Below, in pieces: positions 32,607 to 41,528 of a stretch of DNA of 64,000 nucleotides. How positions within the stretch are numbered: the first letter of the stretch is position 1; every line of letters begins with the position of its first letter. The stretch covers positions 1 through 64,000 of the forward strand of contig JAPLAU010000009.1 of assembly GCA_026393115.1 (NCBI GenBank), given 5' to 3'. The translations under genes and the position numbers were made by a program. The stretch is from Actinomycetota bacterium. Its GTDB lineage: Bacteria; Actinomycetota; Actinomycetes; S36-B12; CAIYMF01. The notes beneath the pieces are model-generated. The model ran no database searches. It was not told where the DNA came from and was given only the letters and a program-made list of their open reading frames with translations.

Positions 32607-33563
32607 TCAGACCTGCTCAATCCGAGGGTCGAGTAACCCGTAGGCGATGTCCGCGATGAGATTTGCGACGATGACCGCAGCGCTCGACAACAAGAAGACG
32701 GCTTGCAGTACGGGATAGTCCAGCGTTTGAATCGCTTGGTATGTCAGCAGTCCAAGCCCTGGCCATGAGAACACTGTCTCGATCACGATTGCGCCACCGA
32801 GCACGAATCCGAAGCTCAACACGATGAGCGTGATGGTGGGAAGTAGTGCGTTCGGCGCAGCGTGGTGTCGACGCACCGCAGGATCGGTAAGCCCTTTGGC
32901 GCGCGCAAGTCGGATGTAGTCCTGCGACTTCACGTCAATCATCGACGCGCGCATCACGATGAAGAACTGACCGACATAGCCGAGTGCGAGTGTGAGCACT
33001 GGAAGCGCGAGGTGTGACGAAACGTCGCCGGCGCCACCTCCGGAGCTCGCCGACGAATATCCACCAGCCGGGAACCAGCCGAGGGCGCCGGCGAACAGGA
33101 TGAGCAGCATCATTCCAAGCCATCCCTCAGGCGTGGAGTACAGAAGAAGCGAGGTGTACATGCTGCCGTTGTCGATTCCACTGCCGCGACGCCATCCGGC
33201 GCGCATGCCGAGTAGTACACCCACAACTGCGGCGATCAGCGTTCCAATTCCGACGAGCAGAATGGTCGGCCACATGCGAGCAGCCACCATCGACACGACG
33301 TCGGTTCCGGACAGGATGCTCACGCCGAGGTTGCCGCTGAACGTTTCACGCAGATAGGTGAGGTACTGCTGGGGAAGTGGTTGATCGAGTCCGAAGAGTT
33401 GTCGTTGGTGATCGAGTGCCTCGGGTGACAGGCGCTGGCTACGCGCCAGCAGCGCCACCGGATCACCGGGCATGATGCGGAACAGGAAAAAGTTGACCGA
33501 CAGAATGAACCACAGTGTGAGCAGCGCCCAGCCTGCCTTGCGGGCGATGTACTTCAGACTCAT
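32607..33563 (-). CDS. Peptide/nickel-type ABC transporter permease (DppB family)
   Basis: A 318-residue membrane permease beginning YIARKAGWALLTLWFILSVN and containing the LLARSQRLSPEALDHQRQLF periplasmic loop and the EAA loop YIRLARAKGLTDPAVRRHHA. These are standard DppB features. It follows the binding-protein gene and precedes DppC. The operon as visible lacks the two ATPase genes (DppD/DppF). Confidence 0.88.
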   Translation of the reverse strand: MSLKYIARKAGWALLTLWFILSVNFFLFRIMPGDPVALLARSQRLSPEALDHQRQLFGLDQPLPQQYLTYLRETFSGNLGVSILSGTDVVSMVAARMWPTILLVGIGTLIAAVVGVLLGMRAGWRRGSGIDNGSMYTSLLLYSTPEGWLGMMLLILFAGALGWFPAGGYSSASSGGGAGDVSSHLALPVLTLALGYVGQFFIVMRASMIDVKSQDYIRLARAKGLTDPAVRRHHAAPNALLPTITLIVLSFGFVLGGAIVIETVFSWPGLGLLTYQAIQTLDYPVLQAVFLLSSAAVIVANLIADIAYGLLDPRIEQV

Positions 33564-33584
33564 CCGCGTTGCCCCGTGTGAGTT

Positions 33585-35399
33585 CTAGTCGAGTTCTTCG
33601 CGGTCAGCCTCGCCTCGGCGACGACGAACCATCAGCACGCCCAGTGCGATGACGACGACCGCGACAACTGCCCACACCCACGGCGGGATACCCGTACTTC
33701 CCGACGTTGTGGGGGTAGTGCCCGTATCAGCTTGCACCGGATGCGCGTTCACCATGCTGGTGTAGACGTACGACGGCATGAGGTAGCCATTGCCCTCAGG
33801 AACCGCAGTGAGTCCCGCCACCTTGTCGGTGCGGTAGGCCTCGATGGTCTCGGGGTAAATGAGCACAATGTTGGGCACCTGGTCGTACACGTATTGCTGC
33901 ATCTCGTCGGTGATGACCTTGCGCGCAGCCGGATCGAGGGTGGCTTGCTGCTTGGCGAACATCGCGTCGTACGTAGGGTCCTTCCAGCAGCCGTCGCTCA
34001 AGCCAGGACACGCTGAACTATCGAACGCTGACAACTGGTAGTTGGGGTCGGGGTCACCGCTCCAGTACCAGATGTACGCGTCAAAGTCGCCGGCCTGCTG
34101 AAGGTCGTACATCTTGCCCGCGGTGACGGGTTGAACGGTGACGGCGATGCCGATCTTCTTGAGGAACGACGCGACGAGTTGCCCGGCTTGGGTGCTTCCC
34201 GGAGTGTCGTCTGAAACGGGCATTCGAATCTTGAGCGGCTTACCGGTCTTGGGATCGATGCGTACGCCATCCGAGCCCATCGTGTATCCCGCCTGATCGA
34301 GCATGGCGTTGGCGGCTGCGGGGTCATACGGAATGAGCTTGTCCTTCGGCACCGTGAGATGCCAGTACGCAGACAGTGGACGAATGATCGTCTCGCCGGG
34401 ACTCGCCGCACCGGGATATACCTTGTCGACAATCTGCTGCTTGTCGATTGCCATTTCGATCGCCTTGCGCACGCGAATGTCTTGTAGTGCAGGAAGGGCA
34501 TTGGCAGTGGGACGGCCGCCGAAGTTGAAGGCGAGGTTGATCCACGAGTCAGCGACGACCTTTTGCACGGCGACGTTTGGAATCGCGCTCACGGCCGGTA
34601 GCAGTGAACCTTCAATTCCGTCAGCGATGTCGATTTGGCCGTTCTTCAACGCCTGCACCATTGCGTCTTGGTTGGTGAAGAGTTGAAACTCAATGCTGTC
34701 GTACGCCGGCTTGGGTCCCCAGAAGTTGGGGTTACGTGTGAAGGTCCAGTTCTGCCCGGGGTTCGCCGCAGTCATCACGTAGGGCCCGGACCCTACGTTG
34801 GGGAGCGCCGAAACAGCGCGAATCGTCTTGGCATCGGCGTTCGCGTACTTTCCCCAGATGTGCTCGGGTACGACGTACGACCACGCGGGAACGGTAGGCC
34901 CGTTAGTCGGAGTCGGCGACTTCCACACCAAAGTGAGGTCGTCGGGCGTCTGGAATGTCGTTCCTTCGGGGAAGTAGCCGCTGAAGTAGTCGAACTGCTT
35001 GTCCATCACAAACTTGTACGAGAACGCGACGTCCTTTGACGTGAGCGGCTTGCCGTCACTCCACTTCAGCCCGGGCTGAAGGTGACAGGTCCAGACCCTG
35101 CGGTCGGCGTTGGCGTCGCAGCCGGTGGCCAGTGAGGGAACAGCGGTGAGGTCTTTATCGCCGAAGCGCATCAGCATGTCGTACTGCATGACGACTGCCT
35201 GCCACTCGGCGACAGAGGTCACAGCGAAGATGTTCGGGTTGTCGATTCCTGAGGTCATGCCGACGCGCAGCACGGTGGGCGCGGCGGTTCCCGTTGGCGA
35301 AGGAGAGGCAGAATCCGCCATCGCAGGGGCAGCCATGAGGCCCACCACTGCGAATAACGACACCAGAAGAACCGGGAGAGGGCGACGCGGTCGACTCAT
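33585..35399 (-). CDS. ABC transporter peptide-binding protein (SBP family 5) with C-terminal membrane anchor
   Basis: A 604-residue extracellular solute-binding protein. The N-terminal signal sequence (PLPVLLVSLFAVVGLMAAPA) ends in an AMA-type signal peptidase I site and has no lipobox cysteine. The SBP_bac_5 core follows (about 50-545). The C terminus has a Thr/Ser-rich linker, the helix WVWAVVAVVVIALGVLMV and an RRRRGE stop-transfer. So anchoring is by a C-terminal helix rather than the usual lipid. ATG 35399 begins the signal peptide. First gene of the peptide importer operon. Confidence 0.85.
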   Translation of the reverse strand: MSRPRRPLPVLLVSLFAVVGLMAAPAMADSASPSPTGTAAPTVLRVGMTSGIDNPNIFAVTSVAEWQAVVMQYDMLMRFGDKDLTAVPSLATGCDANADRRVWTCHLQPGLKWSDGKPLTSKDVAFSYKFVMDKQFDYFSGYFPEGTTFQTPDDLTLVWKSPTPTNGPTVPAWSYVVPEHIWGKYANADAKTIRAVSALPNVGSGPYVMTAANPGQNWTFTRNPNFWGPKPAYDSIEFQLFTNQDAMVQALKNGQIDIADGIEGSLLPAVSAIPNVAVQKVVADSWINLAFNFGGRPTANALPALQDIRVRKAIEMAIDKQQIVDKVYPGAASPGETIIRPLSAYWHLTVPKDKLIPYDPAAANAMLDQAGYTMGSDGVRIDPKTGKPLKIRMPVSDDTPGSTQAGQLVASFLKKIGIAVTVQPVTAGKMYDLQQAGDFDAYIWYWSGDPDPNYQLSAFDSSACPGLSDGCWKDPTYDAMFAKQQATLDPAARKVITDEMQQYVYDQVPNIVLIYPETIEAYRTDKVAGLTAVPEGNGYLMPSYVYTSMVNAHPVQADTGTTPTTSGSTGIPPWVWAVVAVVVIALGVLMVRRRRGEADREELD

Positions 35400-35543
35400 G
35401 GGGGAAGTGTGACACAGGCACACGGCGCGGCAGGCTGCTTCTCGGTGACGATTCGGTACCTACCATGGTGGAAGCGCCGAGTTGCCGATTCGCGCCGCAC
35501 TCCTTCTGGGGAGCACTGTTCATCTAGGTGACTCTCTGAGTTC

Positions 35544-35627
35544 ATGCGCAGCACGCGCGAAGAACCGCCAATCGTGGTCGCGTGCGAGGAGACTCGGGTC
35601 GAATTCGGATCCGAAACAGTTGAGTAG
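35544..35627 (+). other. In-frame upstream segment ending in TAG before the ABC-like gene
   Basis: ATG 35544 opens a 27-codon frame (EEPPIVVACEETRVEFGSE in its middle) that ends at TAG 35625-35627 and is in phase with the next gene's ATG at 35637. It could be a leader peptide, or the N terminus of an originally longer protein cut off by a nonsense change. The rest of 35400-35543 shows nothing. Confidence 0.25.
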
Positions 35628-35636
35628 GCCTCGCTT

Positions 35637-37922
35637 ATGAGCACACGCACACTGACGTCGGTACCTGCTGGCAAGTCGGGGGCAGGCACTGGCGAATTGC
35701 TGCATTTCCTCGCACCCTTCCTTCGGCCGGTGCGTGGCCGAATAGTTGTCGCCCTTGTGCTCGCGACCATTTCCCTCGGATCAGCGGCGATCATTCCTCT
35801 GCGCGTCGACGCGGTGTTGGCCGGCGAGGGCAACACAGTGATGATCGCCCTTGGTATCGCCGCGCTGATGGCCGTAAGCCTGATCGCATCGAGCATTTCG
35901 CGCTGGCTGTCGTACCGTTCAGCTGCTGCGATCGGTCAGGAACTGTCGGAGTGTGTCTACGACCACACTCTCGATGCCCCGATGTTGCGGCAACAGGGAA
36001 TGCGTCGGCCCAGTGTGATCAGTCGTCATACCAGCGATGTTGATCGACTCGAGGAGGCCGTTGACGTCACCGTCACCGAGGGGCTTCCGGGTGTAGGTCG
36101 AATCGTGGTGAGTCTCGCGCTGCTGATGTACATCGAGCCCAAGGCTGGCGTGGTCACTCTGGTTGCCACGTTGCTCTTCCTCGTGCTGAACAGTCGAATC
36201 AGTCGCGGCATGCTCGCACGCAATAAGGCCAGGCTCGATACCAGTAGCGAAATCGGCGCGGTAGTCGATGAGTCAATCACGGCCAACCGCAATGTGACCG
36301 GCATGAACCTCAGTGACTGGATGCGCGAGCGCTTCTCACAACGAGCAGCCAACTTGAGAATTGCGACCGAAGAACAAAAGCGCGAAGCCAGTCGACTGGT
36401 CACCGCCGCGCGATTCACCGGATACGCGGCGCTGCTCGCTGTCGTTCTCATCAGCATTGCCTCCGGAGGCGGTGAGGCGGGCGCGATCGCTGCTTCCCTT
36501 CTCTATATCGAGGCTGTCGTCCGCGGGCTTGAGTCGCTTCCGACGTGGCTGCGCGATATCCGGCTCGCCGTTACCAGTAAGCGGCGCATCGAACAGATCA
36601 CTCAAGCCGAGCCACGCGTCACTCGATCGACCGGTGAGGTGACATCGAGCGAGTTGCCCTCTCTGGTGCTCCGCGACCTCGCCCTTCATCCCGGTAGCCC
36701 GCTGGTTAGTGGTGATGCGCGCATACCCCGCGGCGGCATCGTGGCCGTTGTCAGCGACATGGGGGTGTCGACGAACGCGTTTCTTGAAGTGCTCAGTGGC
36801 GACGCTGATCCGGCGACTGGCGTCGTGCTCTTTGACGGCATCGATGTTCGCCAACCTTCGATTAAGCGCCGCATGATGTTGCTGACAGACGACCCGGTAC
36901 TGATGGATGCGTCGGTGCACGATCACCTGCGGGCTTCCGGTGCAGGCTTTTCTGAAGCAGATGTCACCGTCGTGCTCGAGATGGTCGGAATCGGGCATCT
37001 TGCGGATCTTCCGAACGGTGGCCTCGATGCGCCGCTGGGAACTCAGGCCGAGCGGTTGAGCATGCATGAACGCCAGCGACTGATGATTGGAATGGCTGCC
37101 CTTGGCGACGCCGATGTGGTGGTGCTACAAGACCTGCCGCTTCTCGCTGACCCTGATAGTGCAGCACCGGCACTTGCTGCTTTGAGCAGGCGCCCTCATC
37201 GCACCGTCGTGTTTGCGACGTCGAATTCCGAACTCGCGGCACGTGCCGACTGCGTGGTGGCACTTACCGGTTCTCACATTGCAGTGGGCCCGCATCGACA
37301 ACTCATGCAAGTGCCGGAATATGCGGGCGTGTGGGAGCGACAGATCGCGGGCGGTGTTGACGCTCGCATTCTTGAGTCGATTCCGGAGGCTCAGCGAGAC
37401 ACCTTGCGCTCGCGCCTTCTCACCGAGCATTTCCGTAGTGGCGAGATTCTGTACCGCGCTGGCGCGCCTGCCGATCGCGTGATGTTCGTCGTTACCGGCA
37501 GGGTCGGTATCTATACCAGCGACGCTCACGGCAACGAGCGACTCGTCGCCGAAATCGGTGCGGGCAACTTCTGCGGTGATGTCGGGAAGGCGGACGCGCG
37601 ACGTACTGAGACGGTGCGGGCCGTGAACGACACGATGGTGCGCACACTCAGCGTTGAAGCGTGGTCGGCAGGAGTGATGGGCCTACTCGACGCTGATCCA
37701 GCCGAACGGCTGGTGATGGCGGCGATCCTGCGCGGTGACCATCCGACCGTGGAACAGCTGCCGAACCTGGTGTACGGATTGGGTCATGACGAGACCGCGG
37801 CGGCCGCAATGGCGCTCCTGGAAAGTGGGCAGGTGCGTGTCGACGATTCCGGCCGACTTTCGATCACCATGCGACGACGCGCGCGCTCGCACAAGGTGCT
37901 CGATCAGTTGGCGGGACTGTAA
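35637..37922 (+). CDS. ABC-exporter-like membrane protein with degenerate ATPase and C-terminal cNMP-binding domain
   Basis: A 761-residue protein. Residues ~20-310 are an ABC-exporter transmembrane domain (GRIVVALVLATISLGSAAII and further helices; RHTSDVDRLEEAVD is the usual cytoplasmic loop). About 340-560 align with an ABC ATPase, but the Walker A is degenerate (VSDMGVSTNAFLEVL in place of GxxGxGKST), LSGGQ is LSMHER and the Walker B Glu is lost (VVVLQDLPLL). About 578-690 are a cyclic-nucleotide-binding fold (SGEILYRAGAPADRVMFVVT), then a winged-helix-like tail. Probably a non-hydrolysing, ligand-sensing membrane protein. Confidence 0.75.
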   Translation: MSTRTLTSVPAGKSGAGTGELLHFLAPFLRPVRGRIVVALVLATISLGSAAIIPLRVDAVLAGEGNTVMIALGIAALMAVSLIASSISRWLSYRSAAAIGQELSECVYDHTLDAPMLRQQGMRRPSVISRHTSDVDRLEEAVDVTVTEGLPGVGRIVVSLALLMYIEPKAGVVTLVATLLFLVLNSRISRGMLARNKARLDTSSEIGAVVDESITANRNVTGMNLSDWMRERFSQRAANLRIATEEQKREASRLVTAARFTGYAALLAVVLISIASGGGEAGAIAASLLYIEAVVRGLESLPTWLRDIRLAVTSKRRIEQITQAEPRVTRSTGEVTSSELPSLVLRDLALHPGSPLVSGDARIPRGGIVAVVSDMGVSTNAFLEVLSGDADPATGVVLFDGIDVRQPSIKRRMMLLTDDPVLMDASVHDHLRASGAGFSEADVTVVLEMVGIGHLADLPNGGLDAPLGTQAERLSMHERQRLMIGMAALGDADVVVLQDLPLLADPDSAAPALAALSRRPHRTVVFATSNSELAARADCVVALTGSHIAVGPHRQLMQVPEYAGVWERQIAGGVDARILESIPEAQRDTLRSRLLTEHFRSGEILYRAGAPADRVMFVVTGRVGIYTSDAHGNERLVAEIGAGNFCGDVGKADARRTETVRAVNDTMVRTLSVEAWSAGVMGLLDADPAERLVMAAILRGDHPTVEQLPNLVYGLGHDETAAAAMALLESGQVRVDDSGRLSITMRRRARSHKVLDQLAGL

Positions 37923-37972
37923 GTCGAGGGAAGTGTGGCTCCCCTTTCGCCTGCTGGCTCCCCCTCCACCTG

Positions 37973-38025
37973 CTGGGCATCTTTTGACCAAAGAATCCCC
38001 AGACGGTCATCTCTTGACCAAAGAA
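37973..38025. terminator. Hairpin with a directly repeated TTGACCAAAGAA, between convergent genes
   Basis: CTGGG(37973)...TCTTT-TGACC-AAAGA...CCCAG(38002) can form a two-part stem. The segment ATCTTTTGACCAAAGAA (37979) is repeated with one change at 38009, 30 bp further on. It lies between two convergent genes and may act as a terminator for both. Confidence 0.45.
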
Positions 38026-38045
38026 CCAGGGAGTGAGGTGACGAC

Positions 38046-39848
38046 TTAGTCGGACGCTTCGGGGTAGAGGTTGTCAGCTACTGACGTACCCATGCCGCGT
38101 CGTCGTCCAAAGACCGGTGAATACACCTCGTTGTCGAGTGTGATTACCCCGGCGAAGACGAGTGATTCGAGCACCTGGCCGAGTTCGGTCGGTTCGATGC
38201 CGAGTTGCGCAGACAACGTGGACTTGTCGGACGGAGCGCGTGTGAGGGCGGCCACCACGCGCGCTTCGGTGGCATCTTCAGAAAGCAACCCAGCCAACGA
38301 ACGGGTACTAATTCCGAACACGGTCGAGCGAATGAAGTCGCCGCGGGAAATCGCCAACACCTACGCGTGAGTGAGAGCAATGAGGGTGCCCGTACTCGGT
38401 GACGCCTGTGCAAGTGCCGACTCTTCGAATGCCTCACCCTTGTCGAGTACATGCAGCCTGACTCCGTCGACGTCCAATGCCAACTGGCCCGAATCGACCA
38501 CGAAGAGCACCTCGTTGACATGTCCCTGTTGTACGAGTGCTTGACCGGGCTCGACATCAATCCACTGTGCCTTCTGCGCGAGGTATTCCAACGATGGTGG
38601 TGACATGCCGACCAAGAACGGCACTCCGCGCAGTAGGCGTACGACATCGGGCCGGAACACTGCGCGTCGGTCAAGCGCGCGTAGGGCCGGCAGAGCAAGC
38701 AGGGGAGTAAAGATGAGGATGATGCCGAGCGGAAGGTACGCGAGCTGTGCACCGAACACCTTCACAAAGAATGGCGCCATCAGCGCGCCCAGCGTGAGAC
38801 CGAAGAGCGTCACGGACTCTTGAACGGCAAACACCCGTGCGAGCACAGTTCCGTCGGTGGTGCGCTGTAGGAGGGTGCGCGCAGCCACGGCGGACATCGC
38901 GATTCCAGTGCCACACAGAGCAAGTAGGAACATTGCCAGTGGCAGGGTTCCTACAGCCACCATGACAAGCAACGGCAGTCCTGCTGCTGCGAAGGCCACA
39001 GCGACAGGTTTGAGCAGGCGTGGGCGCAGGGTGACGCCCAGAGCGAGTGCCGAGCCAATGAGTAGGCCGATGCCCTCGGCTCCCATCACCAGTCCTGCAA
39101 CCGCCTCGTCGCCATTGAGTACGTCGGTGGCAAAGGCGATGCCGAGGATCTCGAATGTGCCGGTCACCACGAACGAGACGGCGGCAAGCAGCAACAATGC
39201 GAGCACGGGGCGATCGTGGGACACGAGGCGGATGCCGGCGAGGGCGCCTTCGTCGGCCCCGTCTGGTGCGTTGACGTAGGGAAGGCGCAAGCGCAAGCAC
39301 AGAAGTGCGGCGATCGCGGCCGCTACTGCAGATGCGGCAATGACCGTAGTCGTACCGCTGATGAGAATGAGGGCGCCGGCGATTGCCGGGCCGACGAATA
39401 CTCCGACTCCTTCGAGGAAGGTTGAGGCAGAGTTTGATCGCACCAGACCCCTCGCAGTTGACGCCAACTGCGGAAGTGCGGCGAAGTGAAGTGGGCGGGG
39501 CAGTGCAAACGCGATCGTGGCCAACGATGACAGAATCACAATCACTGGAAGTGAGGCCCCCGCCCACACTGCGATCGTCAGCACAGTGAGTGTCGACGCC
39601 ATGAGGGCATGCGCCAGCGCCACTGCTGTTCCGCGCGGAAGCCGGTCGACCAGCGAACCGAGCGGAGCAGCGAGCAGAGCGGCTGGAAGCAGTTGTACGA
39701 GCAGCACAGCTCCCGCAATCGCGGGTCCGCCCTCTTGGTAGGCGAGAAGCAGCACCGCTGTCCAGTAGGAGTACTCAATGACGCAGAAGAGGGCGTGCGC
39801 AACCATCACCCGACTGAGCCGGGCGTCGGTCACGCCGAATCTGGTCAC
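38046..39848 (-). pseudogene. MFS transporter with C-terminal cNMP-binding domain, interrupted by an in-frame TAG
   Basis: Residues 1 to ~405 are a 12-helix major facilitator (LPAALLAAPLGSLVDRLPRG is the loop 2-3 region). About 410 onwards is a cyclic-nucleotide-binding domain (EPGQALVQQGHVNEVLFVVD). The frame meets TAG at 38363-38361 after TLIALTHA and continues in the same frame with VLAISRGDFIRS, the expected next strand, to a TGA-type end at 38046 (another 105 codons incl. a winged-helix-like tail). So the gene is a 600-codon frame with one nonsense codon: a recent pseudogene, a sequencing error, or readthrough. The truncated 495-residue product would lack half of the sensor domain. Confidence 0.8.
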
Positions 39849-39874
39849 CGTGCGATCAACTTCTCCGCAGGCTG

Positions 39875-40162
39875 TTAGAGGGCGAGGTGATGCACTTCGA
39901 TGTCGGTCTCGACGGGAACGCCCTGGAAGCCACCTTCGTGATTCTCAGCGGCGTAGGGAAGTACAACGGTGTCGCGGAAGTTTTCCCAACTTTCCTTCGA
40001 CTCGTGCACTGCGTAGATGTGGTACCCGCCTTCGATCGGGCCAGCACAGTGGAATATCTGTCCGGGGGGCAGACTGCCGTCGCTGGGGTGAACTGCGCGC
40101 ATCGAAATGTCGTACTGCTCGGCAGTGCCGCCGGGCCAGAAGTGCATGATCGCGTAAGACAT
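39875..40162 (-). CDS. Small dimeric alpha/beta-barrel protein (ABM/YciI-like)
   Basis: A 95-residue protein starting SYAIMHFWPGGTAEQYDISM and containing PGQIFHCAGPIEGGYHIYAV, the fold of antibiotic-biosynthesis-monooxygenase-like or stress-response dimeric barrels. ATG 40162 has AAGGGAAGCC upstream. No cofactor or catalytic residue is certain. It belongs to a group of small leftward redox-type genes. Confidence 0.6.
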   Translation of the reverse strand: MSYAIMHFWPGGTAEQYDISMRAVHPSDGSLPPGQIFHCAGPIEGGYHIYAVHESKESWENFRDTVVLPYAAENHEGGFQGVPVETDIEVHHLAL

Positions 40163-40286
40163 CAGGCTTCCCTTCAAGTCGTGTGGGTGAATGGTCCCAC
40201 AACCGTGACCGGAGAAAAGCCAATTGGCCACCGTGGTAGCACGGTGGCCAATTCAGGCGAAGCGGTCATGCGAATTGCGGAGGCAT

Positions 40287-40664
40287 TCACCCCACAGTGC
40301 GGCGCTCCATCGTCGGAATGCCGGGGGTGGTGTCGTTGATGCCCCAACTGATGATCACTGACGGCGTAATGCGGAACAACGGGCCGTCTTCGATCGTGGC
40401 GGTTCCGATGAGTTTGATGCCCCGGGGAGTCCACGGATCGGTGCTGGCGAGGTCGTCGACGACCACTGTCACCTGCGGATTGACGGTGATGTTGCGGTAG
40501 CGCACGGTTTTGGGAATGTCGAAACCACCGGAGGTGATGGTGTCGCCTTCGACTTGGAACACCACGGGCGAGACATCGGGCTTGCCCGTGAGCGACGCAC
40601 TCGCGAACCGCATGAGTGGGTGCGTACTGAGGTAGTGCAGTTCGGCTTCGGTGAAGGCGCTCAC
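40287..40664 (-). CDS. PPOX-class F420-dependent oxidoreductase
   Basis: A 125-residue split-barrel flavin/deazaflavin protein. The pattern HPLMRFASASLTGKPDVSPV, VRYRNITVNPQVTVVVDDLA and the C-terminal RITPSVIISWGIND matches the F420-binding PPOX family common in actinobacteria. It reduces an unknown substrate with F420H2, or binds F420. It overlaps the preceding small monooxygenase gene by 4 bp. Confidence 0.78.
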   Translation of the reverse strand: MSAFTEAELHYLSTHPLMRFASASLTGKPDVSPVVFQVEGDTITSGGFDIPKTVRYRNITVNPQVTVVVDDLASTDPWTPRGIKLIGTATIEDGPLFRITPSVIISWGINDTTPGIPTMERRTVG

Positions 40665-40942
40665 GCGGCACCGTCAGCAATCGCGGGGGCCTGGATCGGG
40701 TACACATCGAGGTCCCACCACTTGGCCATCGGCAACGAGGCCACGGTTTCGATGGCGAGAATCTCGTCAAGGGCGAATACCTCGATGAAAACCGTTCCGC
40801 GAGCGAGTGACAGGTGAACCGATCCGAGTCGGCCTTCGGCTTCAAGTGCCTTGACCTGCGCCACTTCCTCGGCGACCACCGCAAAGACTTCCGTCATGTC
40901 GGTGTCGGGTTTGAAGGTGCAGATCACGATGAATGCGGACAT
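40661..40942 (-). CDS. Small ABM-like protein, possible quinol monooxygenase
   Basis: A 93-residue protein. SAFIVICTFKPDTDMTEVFA opens a dimeric alpha/beta barrel and VHLSLARGTVFIEVFALDE continues it. ATG 40942 has AAGGAGATCC upstream. It is divergent from the soxR gene and shares the 87-bp gap that holds the SoxR box, so it is a candidate SoxR target. Function inferred only from fold. Confidence 0.6.
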   Translation of the reverse strand: MSAFIVICTFKPDTDMTEVFAVVAEEVAQVKALEAEGRLGSVHLSLARGTVFIEVFALDEILAIETVASLPMAKWWDLDVYPIQAPAIADGAA

Positions 40943-40991
40943 GCGGGTGGATCTCCTTTGGGTGCGGCTGAGTGGAAGCCCCATCCTCACA

Positions 40992-41009
40992 CCTCAACAA
41001 AGGTTGAGG
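40992..41009. promoter_or_regulatory. SoxR box CCTCAAC-AAAG-GTTGAGG
   Basis: A perfect 7-bp inverted repeat with a 4-bp centre, closely matching the E. coli SoxR operator (CCTCAAG...CTTGAGG). It lies between the divergent genes at 40942 (minus) and 41030 (plus), 21 bp before the soxR start. MerR-type activators bind such dyads inside a long promoter spacer. Confidence 0.85.
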
Positions 41010-41029
41010 TCAAATGCTAGCGTCGTGCC

Positions 41030-41515
41030 ATGCCGCGCGCCGAGACTACGTTTCATGAACTCACCGTCGGACGCGTCGCCGAGCGATCCGGGGTGAGCGT
41101 CTCGGCACTGCACTTCTACGAAGCCAACGGGCTCATCACCAGCACTCGCAGCGCTGGAAACCAGCGGCGCTACTCGCGCGATACCTTGCGTCGGGTCGCG
41201 TTCATCCGCGCGTCTCAGCGGGTCGGAATTCCGCTCGCCGATATTCGGCAGGCACTCGATGGGTTACCTCAAGCACGAACTCCGAATGCCGAGGATTGGT
41301 CGCGAGTGGCCGAACGTTGGCGTGAACGACTGGATGAAAACATTGATCAACTCATTCGTCTTCGCGAAGACCTTGCCAGCTGTATCGGCTGCGGGTGCCT
41401 GTCGATGACTGCGTGTCGTCTGACCAACAACAACGATCGGCTCTCGAGCGAGGGGCCGGGTGCGCGACGGCTGATGCCCGGAACTCCGCGCGCTGACGTC
41501 GCCGAGCAGGCCTGA
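41030..41515 (+). CDS. soxR: Redox-sensitive MerR-family activator SoxR
   Basis: A 161-residue MerR-family regulator. The N-terminal winged helix has VGRVAERSGVSVSALHFYEA; a coiled-coil dimer helix follows; the [2Fe-2S] cluster motif CIGCGCLSMTAC lies near residue 122. This cysteine pattern is diagnostic of SoxR, which senses redox-active compounds by cluster oxidation. The SoxR box just upstream supports self-regulation and control of the divergent small monooxygenase/F420 genes. Confidence 0.92.
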   Translation: MPRAETTFHELTVGRVAERSGVSVSALHFYEANGLITSTRSAGNQRRYSRDTLRRVAFIRASQRVGIPLADIRQALDGLPQARTPNAEDWSRVAERWRERLDENIDQLIRLREDLASCIGCGCLSMTACRLTNNNDRLSSEGPGARRLMPGTPRADVAEQA

Positions 41516-41528
41516 CAACCGTGGAAGG

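Noticed and set aside
38361-38363. TAG as a recoded sense codon (pyrrolysine or amber suppression)
   Set aside because: No sign of a suppressor tRNA or pyrrolysine genes in the window, and genes such as the aminotransferase and NDH-2 show no internal TAG; a plain nonsense change or sequence error is simpler.
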